Positions 33,051 through 43,952 of a stretch of 64,000 nucleotides of DNA are shown piece after piece. The notes under the pieces are model-generated. The model saw nothing but the letters and a program-made list of their open reading frames with translations. It was not told the DNA's origin and did no database searches. The translations under genes and the position numbers were made by a program. The stretch spans positions 339,768 to 403,767 of the forward strand of contig RMBW01000019.1 in NCBI GenBank assembly GCA_004009845.1, read 5' to 3'. The stretch is from Davidsoniella eucalypti (lineage: Eukaryota; Ascomycota; Sordariomycetes; Microascales; Ceratocystidaceae). Every line of letters begins with the position of its first letter. Position 1 is the first letter of the stretch.

Positions 33051-33095
33051 CCGGTTTATCAGTACGGCGCTCTAACCAACTGAGCTAAGCGAGCC
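33051..33095 (-). pseudogene. 5' half of a tRNA-Ile(GAT) gene
   Basis: From 33095 downward: acceptor strand GGCTCGC, D arm GCTCAGTTGGTTAGAGC, anticodon strand CCGTA and loop CTGATAA (anticodon GAT). After that the expected TACGG strand is replaced by ACCGG, and no T arm or matching GCGAGCC acceptor strand follows. The gene is therefore cut at the anticodon arm. Confidence 0.7.
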
Positions 33096-34397
33096 GTCGT
33101 TGTTGTTGTTAAAAAAATACTTGGGGTTTTTGTATCGCTAGTGGTCTTCTGTCTCTGATAGGCGTTGGCAGATTTATTGTCAAGTTTTCAACCTAAGGAT
33201 GTGGCCCTTTCCGACCTTGCCTGTACTGTGACTATTGTATTCATGATATATGTCTATTTCTCACTAGAGAAGTTGCTTTGGAAGAGTTGTGGTTGCTGAT
33301 GTAAACGAAGCTGTTCTATACTACAATCTTCTAAATGAAACTTTACTGCACCATTTGATACTATGATTATTAGTATGTAGGAACGACAGATTTACAAAAA
33401 GTCCAAAACTGAGAGATTTGTTGGAATTTGTTTCATCTTAGACGCTGAATACTATCGTTCTCAAGGAAATCTCCATCTGCTTGCGTAAAAACTGGCACAA
33501 GGCCGAACTATTGCATGATAGACCTTTGAGATAATCATACTTCCGTTCGGCAAAAACGTAATTTAGCTAGTTCAATATACTCTATTAAGGATTTTCACTA
33601 ATACACACTCATAGGACTTTTTCTTGCTAGTTGGAAATTCATAAAGCCGTTGTAGGCTAAAACATGGTAAGTTGAGCAATGGGTATATGCTTCTCCTTTG
33701 CTCGATTCTTCATATCATTTTGTGTATGTTGCCATGATTGCCACGGAGTGTGATATTATTCTTGTAGTATATTATCCTATACCTCGGAACCAAGATGTTT
33801 CCTGTGAAAAAAACTACATATGGCAATAAATTCAATGGCTGCTTCCTCCAGTATTTTTGAATAGTGTGTATAAGTGCTCATTTGATGTTAAAGAAAATGC
33901 ACAAATATTTTGGTAAGGGTGGCAAACTCCACTTACAACTTCAACTAGTTAAAGTCGGGGAGCCGAGTCCTAGTAAGTTATGACTTCATATAGGACTCTT
34001 TCTTAGGACTCTTTCTTAGGACTTTTTTCGGAATTCTTTGAGTATAAGAAGACGGTCTTTCTCCCCATCTAGGTGGTTTCTTCTTTCTCAAACTTCTTCC
34101 TCAACAACAACTTTTGGTTCACTTGGTTAATACCATCCAAGCAATTAACACAACTACCTTCACACAATTACCAATCAACACAACTACCTTCTCACTACTT
34201 CTTAAGTAGTATTAAAAGCTTCTTACAGTGAGTATTTGAATTCACTTTCATAATCTATCATCTCTTATCATCACTACCTTCTACCATCATAACACCACCA
34301 ATCGTTTGCCCTTTCCCTCATCTTTTCATTTATTCATATTAAAGCACAGTTACTAACAATTCTTAGCCTCACCTACAATCTTTCTGTAGCAGTTGCA
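33096..34397. other. AT-rich upstream region of the secreted-protein gene
   Basis: 1.3 kb without ORFs of interest. It contains three tandem 13-mers (TAGGACTCTTTCT, 33991-34029) and a duplicated AACACAACTACCTTC (34147-34161 and 34177-34191). The last 300 bp are CT/CA-rich, as in fungal 5' leaders. A GTGAGT at 34228 could be the donor of a leader intron (speculative). Confidence 0.5.
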
Positions 34398-36407
34398 ATG
34401 CACGTTAGAGCTCTGACAGTGGCAACAGTTGCCTGGACACTATTTGTCCAGGTAGTTGTTGCATCTGCCACAAATGGCACCTACACTTGGGCTTCTGCCC
34501 ACTCACCCAATGAGGCTTCAGTCTCTTTGCTTTGGAGCTCGAGTTCCACTGCTTTTGCGCTGCCGGTGTCAACCATGGAGCCTGTATTTGCCGAGAAGGC
34601 TTCAAACTCGTCTTGGGAGACTTCGGTCTCCGTCTCCTCCGATATGGTCTCTCCAGCAACAAATGACTCCGCGGTTGTGCAATGGTTTACGTTTATGCCG
34701 CACGTGTCTTTACATGACCGTACCGGCAATAACGCTTTCAATGTCCACTCCGCGGACGTATTTGCTTACGGATCCGAAGACTCCGTAGCGTCTCTCTTCG
34801 CGTACTCCGGTACGCCGCTCATTAACCTTGACCAGGTTTCTGAGCACCTGTTTGCCATCAGCTTCGATGGAGCGAATGAACTCGCCATTGAGTTCACTAC
34901 TATCGATGCTGCCACCACTGCTCTGGATGTGTGGGCATCTGCCTTGGCTTCCGCCTCTCAGGGCAGCGTCATGGTGATGACTCCAATTGGTTCTGTTGAC
35001 TCACAGAACCATGGATGGTTCGGCGTCTCGGGCATCACTGCCCGAGGAAATACCATGGTAGTGTTGGATGTCACACCCAACACAATCAATGATCTCGAGG
35101 ATTGGAATGTCATGACTGACACGGCAGATGACTTCCAAAATGTCACTGATCCTTTGATGATCAAATTGGTCTCGGCGTCGGTAGATGATACCACGCCTTG
35201 GAAGTCAAAGTACATGTTCTTTGACTTCCAGCACAACAGTGGAATCACGTACAGTGATTCCCATCTGGATTTGGGCCTTAAGTGCTCATCGTGTGATGTG
35301 TCTGGGGCGATCGGCTTCAGCTACCGGGCTGGAAAGCGTCATGGTGGAGATTTCAAAATCTCTACCAAGGGTGTAGTTGCTCAGACGTTGCTGAGACTAT
35401 ATGTCACTGGACACGCTGTCCAGGGTCTTACGGGCTCTCAGCAACTACTGGCGTTACCACCAGTGTCCTTCCAGGTGCCGGATATTGGCTCTGTATCGCT
35501 GTCCCTCAGTGACAGTATTGGCTACGCGGTATCCGATATCCAGGCATACGCTCGCCTAGACTTTGGAGGCAAGATGACGGTCTCTGATGAGAATCGTCTC
35601 CTAGCCCACGCTGAGCGACGCATCTGGAAGAGTCGTGTTGGTGCGAACATCGAGGCACCTGTCTTCTCATTATACAAGCCCACAGTGTCTGGTGGTTTGT
35701 ATGGTGAAGTGTCCGTCTACCATGCAATCCATGCCGATGTGACATTCCAATCATTGTTCATTGATGCCTCTGTATCCGCTACTATGGACTGGAAGTTCCC
35801 CCAGTTCCATCTAACGGCTGCAGCTTCATATGATGATGCTTGTGGATTGTGTGGTGGGGGGAAGTTTGGACTTTCTGGGGATCTTGACTTGGACAGTGTC
35901 ATGACTGTCGGTCTCAAGCCAAGAATCTTTGGTATGGACCTGTCTTGGCTGTCATTCACCCAGTCTACTACGACTAAGGTGATTGACCTGTTGGACTTCT
36001 GTGTGGCATCCGGTCCTGAGTGCAAGAGTAGATGGTTTGACCTCAACCCTAGCCACTCAAGGTCCTTCCGTAAACAGGATGCTCACAAGTTGTTCCGGGA
36101 CTCCGACTTGACGCTAACTCATGGCATTGAGTTGCCATTTGAGGCCGAGGATATGCCTTCGGATGTTGCGGACGATCTCTTCGACATGCTGGAAGATGAT
36201 CGGACCAAATGGTCCAAGGCGTCCTCGGGTGCCATGGTCGGCCGTCTGGTCGACATGGTCGCCAAGCGGGAGTGGCTCCGCGGCACAGTCAAGGAGCCGT
36301 TCAACCCAGTCAAGGATGACTGGACACTGTCCACTTCCCAGAAGGCTGAGATGCTCCACCAGCACCCGGAGTATGAGGAGGAATTCGATGAATGGGAGCT
36401 TGAGTAA
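34398..36407 (+). CDS. Secreted protein of unknown function
   Basis: Single-exon ORF of 669 aa with a good N-terminal signal peptide (MHVRALTVATVAWTLFVQVVVASA). The mature part is Ser/Thr-rich at first and has several N-x-S/T sites. A region around residues 130-160 (YGSEDSVASLFAYSGTPLINLDQVSEHLFAISFDGA) is followed by long beta-strand-like segments and a few Cys (KCSSCD, CGLCGGGKFG). The C-terminus is acidic and hydrophilic, with no GPI tail or second membrane segment. The layout recalls a family of large fungal secreted proteins annotated only with domains of unknown function; I cannot assign an activity. The flanks are strongly AT-rich and the gene stands alone between retroelement debris, which may indicate an accessory location. 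Confidence 0.8.
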   Translation: MHVRALTVATVAWTLFVQVVVASATNGTYTWASAHSPNEASVSLLWSSSSTAFALPVSTMEPVFAEKASNSSWETSVSVSSDMVSPATNDSAVVQWFTFMPHVSLHDRTGNNAFNVHSADVFAYGSEDSVASLFAYSGTPLINLDQVSEHLFAISFDGANELAIEFTTIDAATTALDVWASALASASQGSVMVMTPIGSVDSQNHGWFGVSGITARGNTMVVLDVTPNTINDLEDWNVMTDTADDFQNVTDPLMIKLVSASVDDTTPWKSKYMFFDFQHNSGITYSDSHLDLGLKCSSCDVSGAIGFSYRAGKRHGGDFKISTKGVVAQTLLRLYVTGHAVQGLTGSQQLLALPPVSFQVPDIGSVSLSLSDSIGYAVSDIQAYARLDFGGKMTVSDENRLLAHAERRIWKSRVGANIEAPVFSLYKPTVSGGLYGEVSVYHAIHADVTFQSLFIDASVSATMDWKFPQFHLTAAASYDDACGLCGGGKFGLSGDLDLDSVMTVGLKPRIFGMDLSWLSFTQSTTTKVIDLLDFCVASGPECKSRWFDLNPSHSRSFRKQDAHKLFRDSDLTLTHGIELPFEAEDMPSDVADDLFDMLEDDRTKWSKASSGAMVGRLVDMVAKREWLRGTVKEPFNPVKDDWTLSTSQKAEMLHQHPEYEEEFDEWELE

Positions 36408-37087
36408 GCCCTCGTTTTCGTGTTCTAATAGAGTGGTTTGATGTTTGTTGTACTTCGGTCCCATTTGTTTGTTGCGGCTTTATTTAGTTTGATTTTTTCG
36501 CTATATTAATGTTTTAATGAAGTATTCTCTAAATATTTCCTTGTACAACTATGTGATTATTGAATGAGTGAACAACCTTTTAAATGTGATGCTATATAAA
36601 GCCAAAGTTACACTTTCTTCCAATATCTTCCCTTTAAAATCAATGGCCAATAAATGGACAACTTCCATGTATTGAGTACCAAAGAAGACCATCAATATAC
36701 CAAGCTCTCGCCATAGTATGCCATGATACTCCGGTAAAAGGCCTATTGCACATGATAAAGAGGTTCGTTCTCCCTCAACTCACATACAAATCATCCCTCT
36801 ATTCTCCCTATATCATGTACATACAACTCGAGTAGCACAGAGATCGAAGCTACTATTGAAATTCGCTCACAGGGCTGTAGTACCGGTATAAAACAGCACG
36901 ACCCTTGTTCATTACACATCTTCTCTTTGAAGGGATAATATATGAAAACATTTAAAACACAAATGTAGATACTCTATTGTGACCATTCTACCTCTAGTAT
37001 AGAGAGTGGGGGAAATCAGCCAAAGATGAGTGAGTGTAGTTTTCCACATTTACAAAATGTCTCTACTCAGTTGTAGATTGGGTCATT
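36408..37087. other. AT-rich intergenic region
   Basis: No gene seen. This is the 3' flank of the secreted-protein gene up to the LINE 3' fragment. Confidence 0.5.
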
Positions 37088-37321
37088 ACAAGTACAGCGG
37101 AGGGGAGAAGTGACAGAGGAGGATTTGGTGTGGTTTTTGTCTCTGTTTTTCCTATTTACTGTTCTATGTTTTACTGCTGCTCATAGTGGACGGTGTCGTC
37201 CCGAACATACAAAGCTATTGAGTTTGTTGAGCGGATGACTTTAAATATCTCTGGTAACCAACCCGGTGTCGTATGATCTTAGTGATTTAGGTAGACGTTA
37301 AATATAATCAAATCAAATCAA
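37088..37321 (+). mobile_element. Solo 3' end of the Tad1-like LINE
   Basis: 234 bp match the minus-strand element from just before its ORF2 stop (ACAAGTACAGCGGAGG) to the terminal ATCAAATCAAATCAA tail. Relative to the larger copy it lacks the A20 tract and a block of about 35 bp near it. This is a typical heavily 5'-truncated LINE insertion in the plus orientation. No clear target duplication found. Confidence 0.85.
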
Positions 37322-38974
37322 GGCCATGGAAAATAGGTCATGCTTGTCTAGTGAAGGAAGGCTCGAGATATGTGCCGTCGAAGATTGCCTTCGGGGATAT
37401 GAGATGAGCTCTAGGGCACACGCTGATAGGCGGACAAAGCAAGAACATGCAAGAAAGAGCTTATTTCTCAGACCAGCTTCCTTGGTCAACAGATGGGAGA
37501 AGGTTTACATCTGAGGCAAGAGAGGAGCAGAGTTGTTAGAATCAAGGGACGAGCTGTTCCATTCTTGGTACTGCTACTTAGTGTTGGCAAGTAGAGGAGT
37601 GAACTGATGTGTGTGGACCGGAAAACATCGATATCTAACCGGTAACTCATTAGGCGTCGTGTGTTCTCAATAACTTTGATATGCTATAGATATAGTTAAA
37701 GTTAAAGCAGTGTGAAGATCCTGAGAGAAGAGTAGAATGGGTGTTTAAGCGCCACATATAACTAGCGTTAAGGCACAGATATAAGACATTGGAGTAATTT
37801 ATATGAAAGCAGAAGAGAGACGTGGGAGACTTTAGGAGGATAGGAAATGGGTAGCTAGTTAGATTAGAAGGGGGGGGGGGATACTTCCACCCGGAACATG
37901 CCGTGTTATAGCCTCAAGATACTTGGGAAAAAAAAATAGATAAATCACGGACAGACATAACGAGGTTAAACAATGGAAAAATAGAGACTAGAACTTTATG
38001 AAAAAATATTTGATTTATGTTGAGTTGGTGCATTCAAGACGCATGTCTCTCTCTCTATCTAAGAAAAAAGGAAGAATAAAAAAAGGAAGAAAAAAACGGG
38101 AAAAAACAAGAAAGAAAACTATAGAGATACCAAAACGATTCCAAACTGCAAAAACAAACGTTTGAAGAAGAAAAAGAAGGCCGAAATCATAAAAGATGAA
38201 GAACTCCGAAGCGAAATATCCAAAGGCAACCAGATAAAAAATACTGGTAAAACGAAACATGTCTTTTTTTTTTCTTCATGTTTCTTGTAGAGCTTTTTTT
38301 CCTTTTTCATCCATAAGAATCGGAGAATGGCTTTACCAAGAATAAAAGAAAAGAGAATAGACCAATAAAATATGCGTTGTGAATAAGGCATAGTTGAAGG
38401 TTGAAGTCCAATATGGGATAAATAACGAAGGTAAGAAACGAAGAAAAGGAATATGAAGATATAAATAAAAAAAAGAAAACCCCCCTAAGAAGAGGATAGA
38501 ACCGTGTTTCTCGTAATGGCCAAGAAAGAGAAGATAAAGAAAAGGAAAAGAAAATAAGAAAATAAATGTATGTGTTTCGTAACAAGGTTGAAAAGCATTT
38601 GTTGCTGAGTCTTTCATTCGTTCGATGAGGAAAGGGGGGTATCAGGAGTTTGGTAGTAAGTAGAGCATGTAATTCTCTTTTTTCTTAGTATGTCTAGTGC
38701 TGGCCGAAAGAACAGTCAAGACTTGTAAAAAAAAAAAAAGAAAAGAGTGATAAGGAAACAAACAGACGAGATCGTTATAAGAAAAGGGGGTATTTCTCTG
38801 TATGATGAATAGGAAAAAAGAAAGAAAAAAAGCACGGCAAAAGACAGAAACGAATAAAGTCGTGATCGTATATCAAGCAAAAAAAAGAAAGCGAGCTGTA
38901 GTTTGTTTTTTGTGTTTCTTTTTTTTAATATCTTTTTTTTTCTTTTGCTGAAGGGAAACGCTTCCCCTCTTTCT
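37322..38974. other. Intergenic / 3' flank of the Rua1-like gene
   Basis: Purine-rich on the plus strand with many A and G runs (for example G10 at 37871). No gene seen. Several open frames on the minus strand (38015-38617) are Phe/Ser/Leu low complexity produced by T runs. Confidence 0.5.
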
Positions 38975-41219
38975 TCAAATCATTCCCGGCGGCGCATTAT
39001 CTGATGACAACGGCGGTAGACCATGTGAGAACTGGTTCATATGAGGAATCATAGGCGGCGGCACAGGAGTCTGGTGGTGCATGTGAGCCTGAGCCTGGGC
39101 CTGGGCCGGCGTCAACATATGCGACGGGATCATCGGCACCGGCGGAGTAGCCTCGTGACCGGCGCCGTTCGCCGAGCCCATCGCCATGCCCATCGGCGTC
39201 ATCTGCGACGGCGGAGTCAGAGGCGCAGCCGGAGATGGCTGGAGCTCCATCTTGGCAGCAGCGCACGACGGCTTGGCCATGGTGGACGCTGCCAGGGCGC
39301 GGTTCTGGTTGCTTTCGCGGCGGCGTTTTGGCGCGTCCTTGATCTTGGGGTGCGTGTGGCACTTGTAGGCGTGGCGGAACCACGTCGTGCCCTTCTTCTT
39401 GCTGCTGACCAGCGCGATCCATTCGTTGCAGCTGCTGCAGAGGCCCTCCCACACATCGGGGTTGCCATCCATGCGGCGCGTCTCGAGGGGCTCCTGGAAG
39501 GGCGAGCCGGTGGTGGCGCTGATGCCGTGGGTGAACGACTTGTCATACCAGTAGGCCGAGTTCTTGAGAACCAGCCAGCGGCCCGGTTTGCAGATGCCGC
39601 ACCAGCCCTCACGCTTGTTGCCGTGGCCACGGACCCAGCGCGGCGTGTACAGGTCGCCCTCGAAACGGAGCTCCTGCTCGTGGGGCACCATGTCGGGGTC
39701 GGACGGGTTCATGTCCTCGGGCGGAGGGGGGATCTGCTCCTCGTGCAAAGCCGAGTACAGATCGGGCGGGTCGGACAGGTCGCCGTAGTGGGCGTGCATG
39801 GCGTACGGGTCGCCGTTGCTCTGGAGCATGCGGAACAAGCCGTGCGACAGGAGCGGGGGAGGGGCCTGGAAGGCGGTGTGCTGCATCTCGGTGCCGGGGA
39901 AGGCGTGGTGGGCGCCCATCTGCGACGGCAGTTGCGTCGGCAGCAGCATGCTATTGCGGAATGGCGCGGCGGGCATCATGCCGTACGGGCTTCCCTGGGC
40001 AGCGGCCTGCAGGTTGCCGTAGTTCAGCGGCATGCCGCCGGCGTCGGGCCGGCCGCCAGGCGTCATGCGGGGGCCGAACATGTCTTGGGGAGCGGCAACG
40101 GCGCCGGGGTGGTACATGTTGTAGGGCGCGGCACGGCGGTTCTGCTGCGTGGCGTACGAGCCGGTCGACCAGCGCTTGTTGGTGCGGCCGACATCGACGT
40201 TGTAGGGGGTAGAGCGGGCGGCGCCGGGGCGGGGCGAAGGCGATGCCCGGCCGCGGCTCTGCGTGCGGACCAGCTCGGAGCGGCCCGACTGGGAGTGGGT
40301 GCCCATGCGGGGCGAGGCCACGGGCGACAGCTGGGTGCACGATGACAGCAGCGATGTGCGGTTGGACGGCGGCGGGTAGTCGGAGCTCAGCGAGGGGGCT
40401 TCGGACAGGGCACTGGAGAAATCTTCGTAGGAAGTCATGTCAGATAGGGCATCGTTTGTGGACACGGTGAAGGAGGCTTCAGACATGCGTCTGTTGTTGG
40501 CTCTGGCGGCATGCATACCATCGGGTTGCTGGGGGTTCTGGAAGCGAAGGTCCAGGATAGGAATGGCTTCGTCGGCCGTGTAGGCCTGGCCAATCTGCAT
40601 GTCGTGCATCTCAAAGCCCTCGTCGCACTTGCGGGCAGCCCAAGAGCCTGTAACACGTGTCTTGGTCAGATCGAGCCGTCCAACAGCACAAGCGGGAGGG
40701 GGGGGTATGGGCATGTGCGGGAGAGAGGCGGACTTACCACAGTCAGACGGGACGGGGTTGAAGTAGTCCTGGTGCATGGACACGGGGCGTGACGAGCACA
40801 TGGTATCGCTGGGGGTCTGTTGCAGCGACAGCGTCGACGAGTCCCAGGCAGGCAGCGAGACGAACTCTTCGCCGGAGCAGCAGGCCGAAAAGGCGTCATG
40901 CATGTGGCCGTGGCGCGGGCGGATAGCGGAAGCAGGCGTCTGCCACATGCCGGGAGACATGGTCGTCTCGGCTTTGACGGACATGTCGCCGGGAGTCATT
41001 GTGACCATGGGCGTAGAGCGAGGCGGGTAGTCCTGCTGGTGCTGTTGCTGCTGCTGCTGCATCTTGGTGGGGGTTGTGGTTTCAAAGCCAAAGTTTGCAG
41101 CGTCCATCTGTTGGGACTGGTGTTGACTGGAGCCGGAGTTAGTACGTCTATCATGTGGTAGTACAGCAGAGCAGAAGCGGAGCACGACGGGCTTACATCT
41201 GAGCCTCACCAGAGTCCAT
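38975..41219 (-). CDS. Rua1-type zinc-finger transcription regulator
   Basis: Three exons (41219-41197, 41126-40738, 40647-38975) give 694 aa. The first exon encodes only MDSGEAQ plus two bases. The introns are 70 nt (CTAAC...CCAG) and 90 nt (GTAAGT...CTGAC...ACAG); the second could be read through in frame but has all splice signals. The N-terminus is Gln-rich (MQQQQQQ) and the middle is disordered. At about 463-570 lies the domain seen in Ustilago Rua1, a regulator of glycolipid synthesis: ELRFEGDLYTPRWVRG, GWCGIC.PGRWL.LKNSAYWYD...HGIS, then LCSSCNEWI, a WFRHAYKC stretch and HTHPK. The cysteine and histidine pairs fit a pair of zinc sites for DNA binding. The C-terminal tail is Pro/Met/Ala-rich. 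It is the first gene next to an 18-kb gene-poor stretch. Confidence 0.87.
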
Positions 41220-43910
41220 TGTGAATATCACGGACCGGCTTGAGCAGTGGGAGACGCGACTGAGCGGAAGACAGCGGCGCCAGCGAGAGCAACGTGTATA
41301 GTCAGTCTAGCACAGGGTTGGACGGCGGTGGCGGCAAGCGGAAGAAAGGCTGTTCTTGGAGTATATGTTGAAAGCCACTCGCAGAGTTGGATAGGTCGGC
41401 GGGATTGCAGTGCGTAGTTCAGTGAGCTTCGACGAAGAGGCCAGCGACGAAGAACCGAAGTAGGAAAAGAACAGAAAGGTTGCTGGTGGTGATGTATGTA
41501 TGTCGTTCTGATATCGAAAGTTGTAGCAGTAAACAGACACGACCAGATATTCAACAGCAACGCAGCATCAAGCAGGCAAATCAAATAGAAGGTTGTTGAA
41601 GGAGGTTCCAAAGAAGAAAAGACGAAGAGAAGAAATAAAAGAAGAACCGGGAGACTAAAAATCAAGTCACTGGTCAAAGTGGCTGTATGAAGACGGCGGC
41701 AGGTCGAAGCAGCAAGTGTGTGAGAACTGGAAAATGAGCGTAAGGGGCCGTACAGTAGCAGTACAGTATGTAGCAGTGTAAGCAGTATAGTCTGTAGCAG
41801 TACAGTATATAGCAGTAGTATATAGCAGCAGTAGTGACGGCGGCGGCGGACTCGTTTCGCAGATCGAAGATGCAAGAAAAGATATGCGGGCAGGTCAAGT
41901 GCAGTGCTGGAGGGATTTCTCTTTCTTGTTCTCTTCTGGAGGAAGCGAAGTAGGTAGCAAGTAGGTAGAGCAGGTCAGTCAGTGGGAACGAAGAGAGGGC
42001 GCCAGACTATAGGTATATGTATTCCATGTATTCCCATATAGAGTGGTGGTGGGAAGGGGGGGGGTTGTTCTTTCAGAAGCAGACCTGGGCTCTCTCTGTC
42101 TAGCGCTGGCCTTGGGTTTTGGCGGAGGGGGAGCAGCACAGAGGAGGAGAGACGGTATAGATTTCCCAAGCACCAGCAATAGCAACATTGGCAGCTAACA
42201 GTACGTTAGTTCGTTGAATACAGCTATTATGAGACACCACGAATGCCACGGGGGTGTATCATCGACGGTGTGTGGTGTGCGTTTCGCCAGGGTGTCTCCT
42301 TAGTATGGTCGATGGAAGGGGGGGGTAGGGGGTGAAGTAAGAAAGAGTGAGAGAGAGTATGGAAAAAGATGAGAAATATGATATTATAGAAGCAGCATGG
42401 GACAGGGATTCTTCTGTCCAGGGTCAAAAAAGAACAAAGAACAAGGGGCTCTCTAGTCAAGAGCAGCCAGCACAATAGCGACTAGAACGAAGGCCGAGTT
42501 GCAAGCCAAAAGCCAAAAGGTTAGAAGCTAAAAGGTTAGAAGCTAAAAAGAAAGAAGCCTCAAAAGGCCACAAGTCTCTAGACCAGGCTCTTTCTTTCCT
42601 GGGTCCCAAGAGACAGTGTGCTTATAGAAATGTAGTATATACCAATGTATACTAACGTATGTTGTACTAACGTATACTCATGTATGGCTTCTTCCGTCTA
42701 GCTCCAGGAAGGCTGTGCTTATTCGAAAACAAGAAGCCGCAGCAATACTAGAAATAGGTGTAGTCAATAGAAGCCGCAATAGCAATATAACAATAGCAGT
42801 CCAGTCCAGAAACCGACATCGCCATCCGGCCGCCGAGAAATACTAAACATATCCCATCGTCTGACAGGTCTGATTCCTCGCCGAGTAAAAGTCTCAACAA
42901 GGTCTGAACAATGTCCGAACAGATCTGAAGACAGTCTAAAGAAAGAACAAGCCCTACACAAATGAGACGGTGATGTTCGACGTCTCGTCTCGAGCATTGC
43001 TCCGGTTATCAAAGCCAGCAGCTAGCCAGATGCCTCTCTGTCTCTGTCTGTCTCTTTCTCCCTGGCTCTCTCCAGACAAGAAACAAACGATGCTGAGGCA
43101 AAGAAGACGATCACTCCCTCTGCAAGACTCCAAGGCCAGGCTTTCCGGCGAACAGTGCAGTGAGTTATAGGTGTTTGGAAGCAATGCTGTAGCCTAAACA
43201 ACACGATGTCCGGCTTTCACTGGGTTCTTTTCTTTTCTTCTTTGCTTCTTTGCAGCAGTTGGTCCGAGTGCTGGTTTTTTCTTTCTTTCTTTTTTTCTTT
43301 CTTGTTTGGTCTTCCATCTGTTCGCGGCGTTGAAAAGTGTCCGGGCGTCACCAAAAAGAAAAAAGAAATATATATATATATATTTAAGAAAAATCCAAAT
43401 ACTAGGTGCTACCGTTACCTAGACTAGTCTCTGACACGTCTGGGCCGTTTTGACTTTTCTGTCTCTTTTCTTTTAGCTTTTATGTCATAGCACTAACAGT
43501 AACACTGCACTCTCCACCAGAGTGACTACATTACACACTACTTCTTTTCCTGATACTTCTCTGTACCTCTTTTTTGTCTTTTTTGGCATCTGCGGGGGGA
43601 GCTTAGTCCGTCTCACACTTTGACTGATTTGCCGTGGTTAAGGACGAGCCAGGAAGATCGGGAAACCAAGAGAGAAAATAGCGGGTGCATGCAGCTAGAG
43701 TTGCAGTGGTACGTTCGTGATACTACTGCCTGTAACTCTTTGCAGGTGCTCCAGACATCTAAAACCCAGACTGAGCAGTTGTAGCCAGAGACGTCCCCTT
43801 TAGGGTGCCCAGAAGGGGTGGAATTCCTAGAGAGAGCGAGAAAGAGAGAGAGGAAGCACAGTAGCAAAAGCCTGGGTCAGCACATGTATTGTCAGTGGGC
43901 GCTATCACAC

Positions 43911-43952
43911 TGCATGTTGCATGTTGTATGTTGCATGTTGTAGGTTGCATAT
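43911..43952. repeat. Six tandem 7-mers (TGCATGT)
   Basis: TGCATGT, TGCATGT, TGTATGT, TGCATGT, TGTAGGT, TGCATAT in a row. A small minisatellite in noncoding DNA. Confidence 0.85.

Noticed and set aside
39041..40345. 434-codon plus-strand ORF within the Rua1-like gene
   Set aside because: Arg/His-rich antisense shadow of GC-rich coding DNA; the minus strand encodes the recognisable zinc domain.
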